Shown here piece after piece: positions 25,201 through 35,417 of a stretch of DNA of 64,000 bases. The DNA comes from Siderastrea siderea (taxonomy: Eukaryota; Cnidaria; Anthozoa; Scleractinia; Rhizangiidae): contig OZ034971.1 of assembly GCA_964030785.1 (NCBI GenBank), positions 18,680,365-18,744,364 of the forward strand. The letters run 5' to 3'. Below the pieces are notes generated by a model, which saw only the letters and a program-made list of their open reading frames with translations, made no database searches and was not told the origin of the DNA. Numbering within the stretch: position 1 is the first letter of the stretch; each line of letters begins with the position of its first letter. Both the position numbers and the translations under genes were made by a program.

Positions 25201-25532
25201 TGACAATGATTCTCCTTACCAGAGCGGCTGATCCTGAAGACGAACCCCCAGCCATCCTGTCTTTATTGTGTGGGTTTGTCACGGGACCTGTCACCGAAGT
25301 AAAACTTCCACCGTCGGAACACAAATCTTCACATACCGCCTTGCCGACTATGCGACCCCCAGCATCCAATATCCGGGAAACCACTGTTGCGTCAACATCC
25401 GGGATAAAGCCTTCCAATAATTTTGAGCCATTCATCAACGGTATGCCCGCTACACAAATGTTATCTTTTATGGCTACCGTTTTACCGTAGAGTTTGCCGC
25501 TCGAGGCTCCCTTTATGTCACAACGCCAGGCC
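14776..25532 (-). CDS. Amidase-signature family hydrolase (N-terminal exon(s) not found)
   Basis: Amide-bond hydrolase of the amidase signature (AS) family, Ser-Ser-Lys triad. Seven exons, all with GT-AG splicing and matching phases: 25532-25220, 23437-23237, 21748-21671, 21349-21184, 20771-20709, 19887-19600, 14972-14776, ending DAKE then TAG. The catalytic Lys is in KTVAIKDN and the cis-Ser in [11 protein letters not shown] (both in the first exon); the Ser nucleophile is in [12 protein letters not shown] (second exon). The C-terminal block [20 protein letters not shown] is also typical. The visible part is about 435 residues, so around 70 N-terminal residues are missing. A candidate first exon is at 27222-27195, but no exon joining it was found. 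Introns hold several transposons. No stops or frameshifts: probably functional. The substrate is unknown. Confidence 0.9.
15132..16491. mobile_element. Foldback DNA transposon, Mutator-like by its 9-bp duplication
   Basis: 1360-bp element with inverted arms of about 470 bp (15132 to about 15600, and about 16020 to 16491). Ends are CAACCTCGTCCCCAGGGTCT and its reverse complement. It is flanked by the 9-bp direct repeat ATTACATGT (15123-15131 and 16492-16500). A 9-bp duplication with very long TIRs is typical of Mutator-like elements. No transposase is present. The centre holds one end of a mariner-type repeat (near 15690-15717) and a tandem repeat. It lies inside the amidase's last intron. Confidence 0.85.
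15929..16009. repeat. Tandem repeat, about 27-bp unit, three copies
   Basis: AAGAAGGACGGATTTGTAAC plus GGTATTT is repeated three times in the loop of the Mutator-like foldback element. It is too regular and short for a gene and has no unique spacers. Confidence 0.85.
16510..18180. other. Amidase intron sequence
   Basis: No gene seen. Contains three close copies of GGCGAAACATCA near 16760-16805. Open frames here (for example 17082-17336 plus) have no recognisable domain. Confidence 0.4.
18185..18762. mobile_element. Non-autonomous TIR element with TTCTA duplication
   Basis: 578 bp with about 40-bp inverted ends, CCACAGGTAGCCAAAGCTTT and its complement, flanked by the direct repeat TTCTA (18180-18184 and 18763-18767). 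No coding sequence. Superfamily undetermined. Confidence 0.8.
18770..19595. other. Amidase intron sequence with ATC microsatellite
   Basis: A (ATC)n run lies at about 19244-19281. Nothing else supportable. Confidence 0.5.
19600..19887 (-). CDS. Amidase, sixth visible exon
   Basis: Acceptor CTTGCTGCAG, then [40 protein letters not shown] and [11 protein letters not shown]; it ends at a GTAAGG donor in phase 1. The open frame upstream of the acceptor includes a C-run and is intronic. Confidence 0.9.
20132..20591. repeat. Foldback MITE
   Basis: Inverted arms of about 85 bp: AGGATGAAGGGGCAAGAGAG at the left and its complement at the right (CCCCTTCATCCT). Both arms contain CTAATCCCTCTAAAG or its complement. 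No clear target duplication. Intronic in the amidase. Confidence 0.75.
20709..20771 (-). CDS. Amidase, fifth visible exon (63 nt)
   Basis: Acceptor TTTTCCAG, then [20 protein letters not shown] plus one base at a GTGTGT donor. Its phase links HLDG of the previous exon to GFGTSAKM of the next. Confidence 0.87.
21184..21349 (-). CDS. Amidase, fourth visible exon
   Basis: Acceptor TTTTTTCAG, then [20 protein letters not shown] to MKMHLD plus one base at a GTAATT donor. The GVLKEGF segment is usual in this AS subfamily. Confidence 0.88.
21671..21748 (-). CDS. Amidase, third visible exon (26 codons)
   Basis: Too short to stand out as an open frame. Acceptor AATTTAG, then [20 protein letters not shown] to YVTK, donor GTACCT, phase 0 on both sides. 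The AG.DG.DPRQ motif fixes the call. Confidence 0.88.
22067..22141 (+). repeat. tRNA-derived (SINE-like) block
   Basis: TAGCTCAGTTGGTTAAAG matches an A box and GAGTTCGATTCC a B box. The anticodon loop lacks U33 and the acceptor ends do not pair, so it is not a working tRNA. It is the same family as the blocks near 57531 and 57832. Confidence 0.7.
22173..22692. mobile_element. Palindromic MITE with 9-bp target duplication
   Basis: 520 bp with arms of about 85 bp starting TAGCCTGCGAGCAAGC and ending GCTTGCTCGCAGGCTA. Flanked by CAACTTCTT (22164-22172) and CAACTGCTT (22693-22701), a 9-bp duplication with one mismatch. No coding sequence. Confidence 0.85.
23237..23437 (-). CDS. Amidase, second visible exon (Ser nucleophile)
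   Basis: Acceptor TATTGTAG, then [36 protein letters not shown] and HDTTLMLE at a GTAAAG donor; 67 codons, phase 0 on both sides. The catalytic Ser lies in GGSIR. Confidence 0.92.
24193..24501. repeat. Palindromic MITE
   Basis: Ends TAAGGCCGCGGCTACACGAG and its near-complement CTCGTGTAGCCGCGGCTTA. The arms also share GATTTTTTGCTTGCGATGGT. Both strands give open frames across it that are not genes. No clear duplication. Confidence 0.8.
24836..25062 (-). repeat. SINE-like dispersed repeat
   Basis: The minus strand starts with a B-box-like GGTTCGAGGCCC and continues into a tail with CCTGCGGTGGAGTAGCATCC. This is my recollection of a repeat type common in coral genomes; not verified. Confidence 0.45.
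25220..25532 (-). CDS. Amidase, first visible exon (catalytic Lys and cis-Ser)
   Basis: Acceptor CCCTAAAG, one base, then 104 codons: [52 protein letters not shown] and [12 protein letters not shown] at a GTAAGG donor. The acceptor lacks a long pyrimidine tract; the family's usual W-x-C-x-I-K-G-A run supports it. It should be preceded by an exon ending in phase 2. Confidence 0.88.
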
Positions 25533-25544
25533 CTTTAGGGATAG

Positions 25545-27190
25545 TCGTATTTTATCAGTTAAAAGACACATCATCAAAATTCTCTCATTTACATTTTAAA
25601 GTCAAACAAAAACAACACCAAAAAATATCTGTGCGTTCTGCGCAATATTGCTCCGTCTGTATCTTTGCCCTAGCTTACAGCAAGTCTGATCGTCAAGTTA
25701 GTTGAGTCCTATTCAGTTGTTTGTCGTTTATCCTTATCCGTCGTTTGCCATTCATCGGCCGTCATTTGCAATTTGCAAATGACGGCCGAACCCCAAACCC
25801 CAAATCAAAATCCTTTTTTTTTTGTAACGCTTTGGTAATGAGAGCGAGCGATTCACACTAAAAAAGCATATAAACAAAATAGTTAAAATAGATTTGAAAA
25901 CTCGTGGCAATTCATATCAAACTAAACTGTTTAAAATCGGTCCCATGAATTTGGTTTCTTGGATTCGTATAGAGCCAAACCACACGACAAAAACATATGG
26001 TGCTTGCTCTATATAACAACGTTGTAAGTATCCAAGATCACGGAGATCACGGGGAGATAGCTTAACGAGGTTTATAATTAACAAAGTATCTTTGAAGATA
26101 TGTATTTGGCCAAAAAAAAAAAATAATAATAAATAAATAAACTAACGTTATGAGAAGGACGTATACACTTATACTACGGGGATGGTAACATTACATATAC
26201 ACATTTTTTTGCGAATATTCTTACCAAAGTGCGGACAGCCAACCCTACTCACTGCTGGCGTAGTCAGACTTCAAACATTTAGAGTCACCCAACTCAAAAG
26301 GTGCACCCATGAGCCCTCTAGATTTTCTCAAAGTCCTCCCTTCTCTAGGACTTTTCCACGTTTGGTTTCCTTCACACCTCCTCCACCCCCTCCCCCCCGC
26401 CCCTCTAGCTTTTCTGTTGTAAAAATTTTTCTCAGCCTTAATCTGTGGAATGATACGAAGACTGAGTGAACCTTTGGCCTGAAACAAGTAAGGCTCCATT
26501 TTTGCGGTTTCGGGTACCTGAGAACACAGCATCCTTTTCACCTTTTTCTTTGATTAGTTCAACGAACCATTTATATGAGCGTCGCGAACTCGTTTTGGAG
26601 GAGGATGGGGGCGGGGTGGGGTGGTTGCGAGTTGTTTCAGCTTTCGGCGGAGAGAAACGGCACCCGGAAATAGGTCTGCGTTTGCAGGTTACGCCTTGTC
26701 GCACTTGTGACAGAGAAATTGTCAACTATGTCACGCGATCTTATTGATACGTTTCTCACCGCCTCAGAGTCCATAGAATTTAACTTAATCCTTATTATCT
26801 CTTGGTCTGCTATCCCTTTATTAAACATCGTGGCATTTATATTATATATGGCTAAGTTTGTTGCTCGGAATATACCACGTAGTTCGTAAATAACTGCGAG
26901 AGTTGACCTATATGCCAGCCATACTGATCAAACTGAGCACGCGAGGCAATATTTATTTATTGCTCATGAAAACGATTATAAGAGTATTTTTTGTTGTTTC
27001 TTTCAATACAGACTAACCAAACCAATTTAATGTTAGATGGCCTTAATTGACTTCCTGTACATTATGGCCTCCTCCTGCTTACTGAATTTGTTACTTGTAA
27101 AAAATATGTGCAGTTATAACGACAGTAGCACGGACTTAGTTACTTAGTAAAGATTGAAAAGCAGGACATGTACTTGGGCAACAACAACTT
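25545..27190. other. Upstream intron or flank of the amidase gene
   Basis: I looked here for the missing amidase N-terminal exon (about 70 codons with a YPRT-like motif) and found none. Open frames on both strands around 26.2-26.8 kb have no recognisable domain. Confidence 0.4.
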
Positions 27191-27194
27191 TTAC

Positions 27195-27222
27195 CTTTAT
27201 CCTTCTCTGTGGATGATGCCAT
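27195..27222 (-). CDS. Possible first coding exon of the amidase
   Basis: MASSTEKDK followed by one base and a GTAAAA donor. It is on the right strand and upstream of the amidase exons, but no joining exon was found, so the link is a guess. Confidence 0.25.
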
Positions 27223-29208
27223 TATATTTTCACACGGCGGTCTGTTTGGTTCTCCAGATTACCACGAAAACAGCCACGATTAGCGTAGTCACGTGATTTC
27301 GGGTAAACATTAAAAATGTATATTCACAGTCACGCAATCGGTGCACCAGCAATAGGCAACTCTTGAAATAATCACATATACTGTTTAAAAATCCAAGATT
27401 ATTATTAGTGCGTTCCCTTGTCTTTGAAAAATAATACAGCTTATACAGTTTAAAATAAACATGCCAAAACATGAAGAGGAGAATACTGCAGATATGCGAA
27501 GATGAGGAACTTTAGCATGAGGGAGGGGGCGTCTCTATTGTTTTTCAATTACGTTTCTTGACCCACTCCGCCTGCCAGTGTGACGTCACATAGCAACGGG
27601 CGAGAGCTTCGTGTCGCTTGTGCAGATTCAACGTGGGACGCCATCGAAGCAAGAACAACACAGGTCAAGAAGAGACAAAACTCTAGGCTAATATCGCTAT
27701 TGTTCGCTAATTTGATCGTAAGTGTGTGAGCCTTGTTGTTGCTTTTATCTGTCTGTATAAACTGTTGTAGTGTTTTGTGTGCGTAATTGTGTAATTTTGT
27801 TAATTTGTGTCGAGGGCTTTGTGGCGGAACCGCCATCTTTTTTGCGGGACCAGCAAGGTCAACATAAATCAGTCACGTTTCTTCTCTAAAATACGCAACG
27901 AATAGTCTTCAGAATAGGAGGTTTTATTCACTGATCACACACGTTTAACTTCGATATATTTTTTTACGGATTGAATCAGCCGTTCTCCGTATCAATCCGT
28001 TTGAGTGTGGGCTATGGTTGATTTCTTGATTTCCCTCCGAATTTCACAGCAGTGTGATCGATTTCTGTCTCTTTGTGAGTACATACTTTCGTTGACTGTC
28101 TTCAATCTTCTGTCTGACTGTCCTTGTGTTGTTTTATCTTGGTTTTCTGTTTTTAAATTTGTGGACTTTTACACTGGTTAACGCAATCTATTGGCTTTTT
28201 AAAATAGTGATTGTGCGTTAATTTTGATCTGTGTGGCTTAATTGTTGCTAAATTTCTGCGATGTAAATATTGTAGTGATTGTTTTGCTGTTGTTATCGTG
28301 TGGTGTTGCGCTTGCGTGGCCTTTAAAATTGTTTCATTGTTTCTTTTTTAAACAGCGTGCCTTCGGGAATAAGCTGTATTTGGTTGTCAAATTTAGTGTA
28401 TATAATATTCTTAAGTCTGGTGTTGAACACACAATTGTGACAACAAAATGACATAAAAATCACAGCTTTTAATTAGCTGAATAATATAATTATTTCATAA
28501 GAAAGCAAAAAACAAGAAAAATAGTTTTTATTATAATAAGATAGTTCTATATAATAATAATTAAAAGAAAAGTGACATAATATTGATGTAATATTGTAAT
28601 GTCAACAATTATTATTTGGCAGAAAATATAAAGAAACAAATTATTGATAAAAAAGGTATTTCTTTTAATTTTGGTAATGACAATTTTGCTGTATGATTTA
28701 GCTTTTAACGTTGCTTGTTTTTTCCAGGAATGCCATTTCTTTGTGTATCTTGTGGCATCCGTTCTGTACAGTCATGTTGTAATGGGAGCTATTTGAAAAG
28801 CCTTTCCAAACATTGCAAGGCTGCCTCATAGACTTTACATCACTTCAAGTTCCCGCCAAATTCCAGTTAAGTAATGCCCCGCCCGTGGAGTGGGGCAAGT
28901 GTTCATCAGACAAATTGATTCAAATTTGGGTGTGCTTCAGGGGGCACTGTTACTGATGTTATGCAACAGTTTAAAACAATGCAATTTTATCACACTCTCC
29001 TGTCAAATTTATTTTATTCAACCATTACTTTTGTTTGTGCTGTACTTACAATCATTGTCCTCATGAACTGGGAAATCATGTGCAATACTTGTTCAAAGCA
29101 CATTGTAAAGTATAGCCAAACACAAAACTATTTATTGGAGATTATCTTCTTCCCTGCTTTTGTTAATATTACATTGTGTTAATTTATATCTGTCTGATCT
29201 GAACCTCT

Positions 29209-29466
29209 TTATAAGACTTGCTTACATTTCAAGTCACTATCCAAATTCTCCCTTGTGAAATATTTTTGGAATCTAGCATCAAACGTTTTTCTTTCTACTG
29301 TTATGGTTACATGTCTTTTACTGCATCTTGTTAAATCTGGCAACAAATCAAACTCTGGTAGTGGGCCATTCTGTTCCCTTTTACTTCGCAGCCACTTCTC
29401 TCTTTCTGACCATATCTGCTCTACCCTATCAATTTCTGGGAGGTCCATATTTGGTTTTTGTAACAA
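29209..29466 (-). CDS. Minus-strand open frame in the 9-kb transposon, unidentified
   Basis: 85 codons, hydrophilic and protein-like: IDRVEQIWSEREKWLRSKRE, then LPDLTRCSKRHVTITVERKT. The opposite frame is pyrimidine-driven and hydrophobic, so this strand is the better candidate. It may be a downstream exon of the frame at 32029-31611. Not recognised. Confidence 0.35.
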   Translation of the reverse strand: MLQKPNMDLPEIDRVEQIWSEREKWLRSKREQNGPLPEFDLLPDLTRCSKRHVTITVERKTFDARFQKYFTRENLDSDLKCKQVL

Positions 29467-29577
29467 CAGTTAGTGAAAGCTTTGATGCTAGCTCCACTCA
29501 TCCTACAGACCTTTTGTTGTTTCCTGTTTTGTACCTTTCCCCTGGTACGTTGTTAAGTTATCCTTGTATAAAAATGG

Positions 29578-29922
29578 TTGAACTTCACCACCCTGGCATT
29601 TTCTTCAGTATGGTGTTCAGGTCAAAAAGGTTTGTCACATCTACAATGTATTTTAGTTATAGATATAACAGGAAAATCACACTCTTTTACCTTGGCACCA
29701 TATGCAACTGTCTTTGACTTGAGATCACAAGTGAATTCCAAATTTAACCTAAGTGATTTATACAGGCTATCAACCAGCGGTAAACCTTCACATGACTTCG
29801 TTTCATTAAAAGAAATATCCGAGGCTGTAATTATGAATGAGCATTTTAATAACTTTACCTTAAGGGGTGCAAAAATGATACAGGCACTTACAGGCCTAAT
29901 TGGGAGGTATGAAATTAAGTGA
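29578..29922 (+). CDS. Plus-strand open frame in the 9-kb transposon, unidentified
   Basis: 114 codons; the second half, VIDITGKSHSFTLAPYATVF and EISEAVIMNEHFNNFTLRG, looks coding, while the minus strand there has stops. Downstream (29940-30058) a frame reads RRVCDKHYASLPSRGHKPAK. Stops separate it from the later frames, so any gene is decayed or spliced. Confidence 0.4.
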   Translation: MNFTTLAFSSVWCSGQKGLSHLQCILVIDITGKSHSFTLAPYATVFDLRSQVNSKFNLSDLYRLSTSGKPSHDFVSLKEISEAVIMNEHFNNFTLRGAKMIQALTGLIGRYEIK

Positions 29923-30291
29923 AGCCCTCAAGACCTAACTGATGATATGGAAAATGTTAAGAATCGAAGGGTGTGTGATAAACACTATGCCAGTTTACCA
30001 TCCAGAGGGCACAAGCCTGCAAAAGGTAAAAGTTCATCAAAACCTGGAAGTAATGCCTAGCGTGGTATTCTAAAGGTCAATCCATGTATTGTGTAATGTT
30101 CACAGTGTAGAAATGAAGTCTGTCATTCCAGTGACATTCCCTGCAATGAACACAACATAAATGTACTAAACAATCTGTTTGCAGTAGCACGTAACTTTCT
30201 TGATGAGCAAACTGGAAATAAAACTGATTTTCACAATGACCTTTATCAAGCTAAAGATTCAAATGATGAATCTAAAGTAAGCTACATATGT

Positions 30292-30504
30292 GTGTCATAT
30301 CAGCCATTCTTTTTGAGATCTGTCGAAACACAGGATGAGTACATGAAAGCTCAAGCTATGTTTGAAGAGACACAAAAATGTTCCAATCCATCACTTTGGT
30401 CTGGCCCTGCCATCCAAGCCAAACCACACACAAGAGGTCTCACTTCCACTCAAATTTCTGATGAACCAGAAGCTAAATTTGAGTTGCCCATGATTTCAAA
30501 ATAA
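30292..30504 (+). CDS. Plus-strand open frame in the 9-kb transposon, unidentified
   Basis: The frame is open well upstream of the first ATG (from about 30105, with CNEHNINVLNNLFAVARNFL) and includes SLWSGPAIQAKPHTRG. Family unknown. Confidence 0.35.
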   Translation: MSYQPFFLRSVETQDEYMKAQAMFEETQKCSNPSLWSGPAIQAKPHTRGLTSTQISDEPEAKFELPMISK

Positions 30505-30821
30505 AAAGCAGGGATTTTTACAAAAGGGTCTCTACAGCTTCTGGAAGACCAAAGGCCCACAGCCAACAAAACTGGGGGATGCTATGCTTCTGGAGAAAAT
30601 CTCTCAGAGCCCTTGCAATCAAATGCATACACAATCTTTCAATCTGTTCTCCATGTCATCACATTTTCAAATTTGAAAACAACCTATAACAGTCTCAAGG
30701 TTGTTGTTACTGAGCCAAATGTAACGAATGGTGTTCAAATACTTAACTGGAAAGAAATTAACCTTTTTCCTTCCCTTACACCTGCCAACTGCAACAAATA
30801 ACACTATTTTGTCATTTTATA

Positions 30822-31289
30822 GTGCACATCATGGGGAACAAAGTGGATTGTGGGGAACGTACGCAGTTCATCTTTCAGCCAAACATTTTTAAAACTGCAC
30901 AACAAATGGTACTCAAAACAACTGAAGACTTACGTGTTTGTCCTGGAATAAATGATCAAACAATGATTAACACTGCTGAAAGAAAAGAACACGTCTCCTT
31001 ATACCAAGTGGACTCTCAAAGGTCAATTGTTGATGGAAAAATAAGAAGCACTAGGTGTTCTCACATTCTAGCTAATGAATCAAAAATAAGATGTCATGAA
31101 TGCCAGGTTTTTCTAAGGTCTAACATGCGTTTGCAAAAACAACCTCCTCCCGAGAGCACAAAATCCAAACCAGCTCATGACTCCCATGTTAATCTCAGCA
31201 GACAATCTCGTGCTGAACGTATTACCAGGGCCAAACACCTACCCAAACCCAAAGTACAACACATACTGTACATGACTTGTACACACTAG
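30822..31289 (+). CDS. Plus-strand open frame with a Cys-rich motif in the 9-kb transposon
   Basis: 155 codons, the longest frame in the element. It contains IRSTRCSHILANESKIRCHE with CQVFLRSNMRL directly after, so C-x10-C-x2-C, a possible zinc-binding knuckle, then a basic tail (RQSRAERITRAKHLPKPK). Probably a transposase or accessory protein fragment; not identified. Confidence 0.45.
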   Translation: MHIMGNKVDCGERTQFIFQPNIFKTAQQMVLKTTEDLRVCPGINDQTMINTAERKEHVSLYQVDSQRSIVDGKIRSTRCSHILANESKIRCHECQVFLRSNMRLQKQPPPESTKSKPAHDSHVNLSRQSRAERITRAKHLPKPKVQHILYMTCTH

Positions 31290-31610
31290 ACGCCCTGACC
31301 ACTGGCTTATAACTTTTCTTTGGATGCATCATACTTTACGTCGGAAAATGATGAATTTCAGTGACTCTTAAGACTGCATAAGACATATTTGCTTGAGGAA
31401 AGGCATGTTGAGTAGCCTACTTAGTTTATATAAATATAATAACATTAAGCTTATGTACAACACTACAGTGCATAACTACGACCAGACTTGCTTCACAGAC
31501 AGAATAATTTACCAGAACTGCTTTTTTTTTCGGGAATAAGTTACAGAATTACAGGGTATGCCCTGCACTGTGAAATATAGTAAAACAAAAAAATATCAAC
31601 ACAACAATAC

Positions 31611-32029
31611 CTGCAATTCAGCTGCTCTTTCTGCGCTGCCCACTAAACGAACTTTCAAGGGATTGATATGGCGAACCATCGGCAATGAAGAGCTAAAATT
31701 AGAGATACTCATGCGATCAAAGCCTAGTATATCCTTTGATGAACCTCCTATTGCTGAGTCTAAACACCTCCAACTTGCTGTGTACTGGCCCTCGAAAGTC
31801 TGACCGGTTGATATGACTGCTCGGCAGATTTGCTCGATGATCGAAAGGAATAGTTAAAATTCATCACACTTCTGAATATTTCATCCAACAAAGGTATCAA
31901 ATTCTGGATTTCTATTACAATAGGAATCTTATTATCGCCAAATCTAATAACAACAAGAAAGCCCATTGGGCATTTTAACCGGCCATTCTGACCCTCCCCA
32001 CCCCTAGGTTTCACAAATGTTAGCGCCAT
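31611..32029 (-). pseudogene. Minus-strand coding block in the 9-kb transposon, one frameshift
   Basis: Starts MALTFVKPRGGEGQNGRL (ATG at 32029) and runs to about DEIFRSVMNF near 31860. The reading then continues in another frame as LFLSIIEQICRAVISTGQTF, GQYTASWRCLDSAIGGSS and RHINPLKVRLVGSAERAAEL, ending at a possible donor GTATTG (exon end 31611). The two blocks look like one protein broken by a single frame change. It is opposite in direction to the plus-strand frames. Not recognised. Confidence 0.45.
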
Positions 32030-32039
32030 CCTCTTTTTT

Positions 32040-33200
32040 TACGAACCGGCGTGACGAAAAGTGTGATTGTGTGGTACTGGATGACGTAATGTTAATGTTT
32101 AAACTCTGATGACTCAGCTTATCTTTCTTATCGCTTTATTTGTGCTGAAAAACGCAAATTCACTCAAACGTTGAATGTCGATATGAATTCGTCCACAACT
32201 GAGAATGCTCACACAGGGACGACGAAGTATTTACTGTTGTGCCTAGACCTTAAATACAAACAGTGAACATAGCAATAGAATCAAAATATAACGCTTGATA
32301 AACACGAGCTCGAGCAGATCGTCAGAGTGTAGGGCACGTCAAGGCATATCTCATGACGTGATGTTTAAATCCGGTATGCTAACCCGGTAATCCCCTTGCA
32401 AAAGTAAACACGCGACCGGGGACGAAAGTCGCCCACGTCTTTGAAAGCTAACGCACCTGTCGAGCCGCAATCGAGTTCGCGCTCACTCGCCTGTTTTTCT
32501 TAAAGACTCGTAACACCTGCCTTATTAATTAATCTCGTTATGAATGACGATTCCTTCGTATCAACTTCTCGCCTCAAATAAACACTCACCTCTCTCCGTT
32601 CACAAGAGCTATCATGTACTGATGGTGCAATCAACTAATATTGCATCATCATACTAGTACCAATTCCTTCTCTTCCTAGCCCACGCCGGCAAAACGCAAC
32701 TGTCCTTTTTGTCCGCTGCGAAATACAAGTTAGCCAATCAGAAACCTTACAATCCACTTCGCAAACCAACCCGCCCATAAAACGCCAAGGGAAACCGCCT
32801 CTCACGCAGCACAATATTACGCCGCTCCTATACAAAACGCAATTTTCAAAGCAAATCACATTCACAGAAGCGTGATATGCTCCTGACATTCATAAATGCT
32901 TCTGACTGCAACATTTTTACACCCCTCGAAATGTCAATCCAATAAAAAAAAACTCCTGCGCTAAAAAAATTTTCACCATAACCACTAACTAGATCAGACA
33001 ACACAGCCAATTTCGCATTCAATCCTATTAGCTCCTTTACTCAATTGCGCAACCCTTCGCCGTTCATATCTTAACTACTGTAAATTAAAAGACAAAAACA
33101 TAGGAAGGTAGCATTTAGAAGACTAATATGCGCATGCGTCTTATATAAGACAGTACCGCTCTTGAGTACCCTTACCACAAGCTTTGCAGCACTTTCTTCG
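32040..33200. other. Non-coding part of the 9-kb transposon
   Basis: No supportable gene. The stretch upstream of the minus-strand ATG at 32029 may be its promoter and leader. Confidence 0.3.
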
Positions 33201-34535
33201 TATGTTAAAGTGCCTATGAACTTAAAATTTTTTTCTCCTAACTATGATAGTTTGTGACTCCCTCAGTCTAAATATGTAAGTTTTGCTGAGTAGACCCCTT
33301 TGCATGGGATATTTTTCCAGCCGCAAAGTTCGAATTTGGCACCCGAAAAGTGTCTCCATTTTGCGCTCGGCCAAAACGATCGCATTACAAGGCTGTGACG
33401 TCACAAATCGCGCAGAAGACAAGAGTGTTATGGCTGACAAGAGGGTTTCCAGAAGAGAAATTACTTTGGAGTGACTCGTGGGCCCAGGATTGTAAGCTAC
33501 AAGGGCAGGATTCGCACAATGAGAGCATGTGTGTGTCGTTTCTCGAAAGGAAACGAATTAAGGAGAGAAGCAGACTCATTTGAACCGTGTTCGACTCGGT
33601 AAGAATTCGATTCGACCCGCATTACAGAGCTGCTTCTCGGAAAAGCCACAGCATTTGAATGTCGCGTTAATATATGTAACTTCTGCCACTGTTGGATTAG
33701 TTCTACTAGTAGCAATTATCGCAATTCAAGATTAAAGATCGAGATAAAGAAGGTTTTCAATATTTGGTCCACAAAACTATTGCCATATGCATCTGTCCGC
33801 TATTTAATACCTAAAAGCATCCACGATTGACAACGCATAACTGTGCTTCAAAGTTTTGTTTACATTTGCGTTTTTTGGAAACCACATGCAGTACGTTTCT
33901 CAAACTGGATGTTCACCATAGAGTTTGAAGAGATAACAATGAACGGAACTGTCTTGACCGACGACGAGACAAGACGTTTTAGTTAATCAGAGATAGCTTT
34001 TGGAATATTTATAAATCCCTCGTGTACAACATGTTTCGTCAAATAAAAGGAAGCAGTTCCGCTCAGCATTGATAATTTTTATTGCAAGTCACTCTGCCTC
34101 CACTGCATTTAATTTATGTGGTCCTCTTTAAACACCACACATTTCAAGCAGATTTGTGCCTCTCTTTTTGTTGACCCTCCTCCTGTTAGCTCAAGAGGAC
34201 CATATTGAATGTGAAATTTCACATACCACACGTAACACCGTCTAATTGACTCTTCTTGGTGATGTAGGTTTAATTTGAATTTATGACATAAGTTATTGAA
34301 TCAGTTTTATTACTGAAGGGCAATGAAAATATGTGACCTTCATTTCCCATTATTTAATTTTGTGGCAAGTTTTGTATTGGAAATTCCTCACACACTGAAT
34401 TCTCTCAGTCTCTTCTTGACCCATTCCCTGTACCCAAGAAAGCTACCACACAAGCCACCTAATTAGCTAACAGAAAATTAATAATGAGGTTTCAAAATGG
34501 GCCTTTTCGTTCTCCACCTTTAAATTTGTTGCTGC

Positions 34536-34538
<3 letters not shown>

Positions 34539-34567
<29 letters not shown>

Positions 34568-34611
34568 TAATAATAATAATAACAACAATAATAATGATAA
34601 TAATAATAATA

Positions 34612-34651
<40 letters not shown>
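34539..34651. repeat. AAT microsatellite
   Basis: Imperfect (AAT)n run with GAT and AAC interruptions. Confidence 0.95.
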
Positions 34652-34653
<2 letters not shown>

Positions 34654-35271
34654 TTAGCTGCATAGGCTATGTTCCCACCCTATGCATGCTATTTAGGGAC
34701 ATAGCATATAAACGTCTTGTACTGCTTTAATAATAATAATGATATATACACAGGATAGCCCCATCAATGTAAAAACACTGGTAACAAAGGGGGGTTCTGT
34801 TACTAAATAAGTGCCCAAGATAGTAAAATACATATCTCCAAACGTTAATAGTGGCATGCATGGTTACATAGCGGAAGCCTGATGCAAACACAAGATTCAG
34901 ACTCTTACACATATGTTACTGAAGAACATATCTCTTAACAACAAAAAAAGCTAATAATGCGTAATGTGTACCGTGTACTGGGAGGGTACTGTAATTTAAA
35001 GGTTTATGGATCAAAGGGAGCTGCCTTAACCTCTACCCATCTCCCCCCCCCCTTAAATAAAAATAAAAATAAAATAATGTAACTACACACACAAAGAGGG
35101 CAATTTCTACTTGACATTTCTGCCATACTTCATCGGAATGGGTGTATGTTTCAATGAAAATGGCACTTCAAAATGTACTTCTGGAGCAAATTACATACGC
35201 ATCTCAGTGTTGAGAGTGACCCAAGGGAGTTATTGTCATATGAGACCAGTATACAAAGGGAGCTCAGACCA

Positions 35272-35417
35272 GGCCCCAGTTGTTCAAAAGTTGGATAGCG
35301 CTATCCACCGGATAAATCACTATCCAGTGGATAAGTGTTAGGGAAACCAATTGCATTATCCACTGGATAGAGATTTATCGGGTGGTAGTGCTATTCAACT
35401 TTTGAACAACTAAGGCC
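35272..35417. repeat. Palindromic MITE nested in the TTAA element
   Basis: 146 bp with ends GGCCCCAGTTGTTCAAAAGT and the complement of GGCCTTAGTTGTTCAAAAGT. The arms also share GGATAAATC and ACTATCCAGTGGATA. Nearly the whole unit is one imperfect hairpin. Confidence 0.85.

Noticed and set aside
26182..26828. Cluster of overlapping frames as the missing amidase exon
   Set aside because: None contains the expected N-terminal motifs or suitable splice phases.
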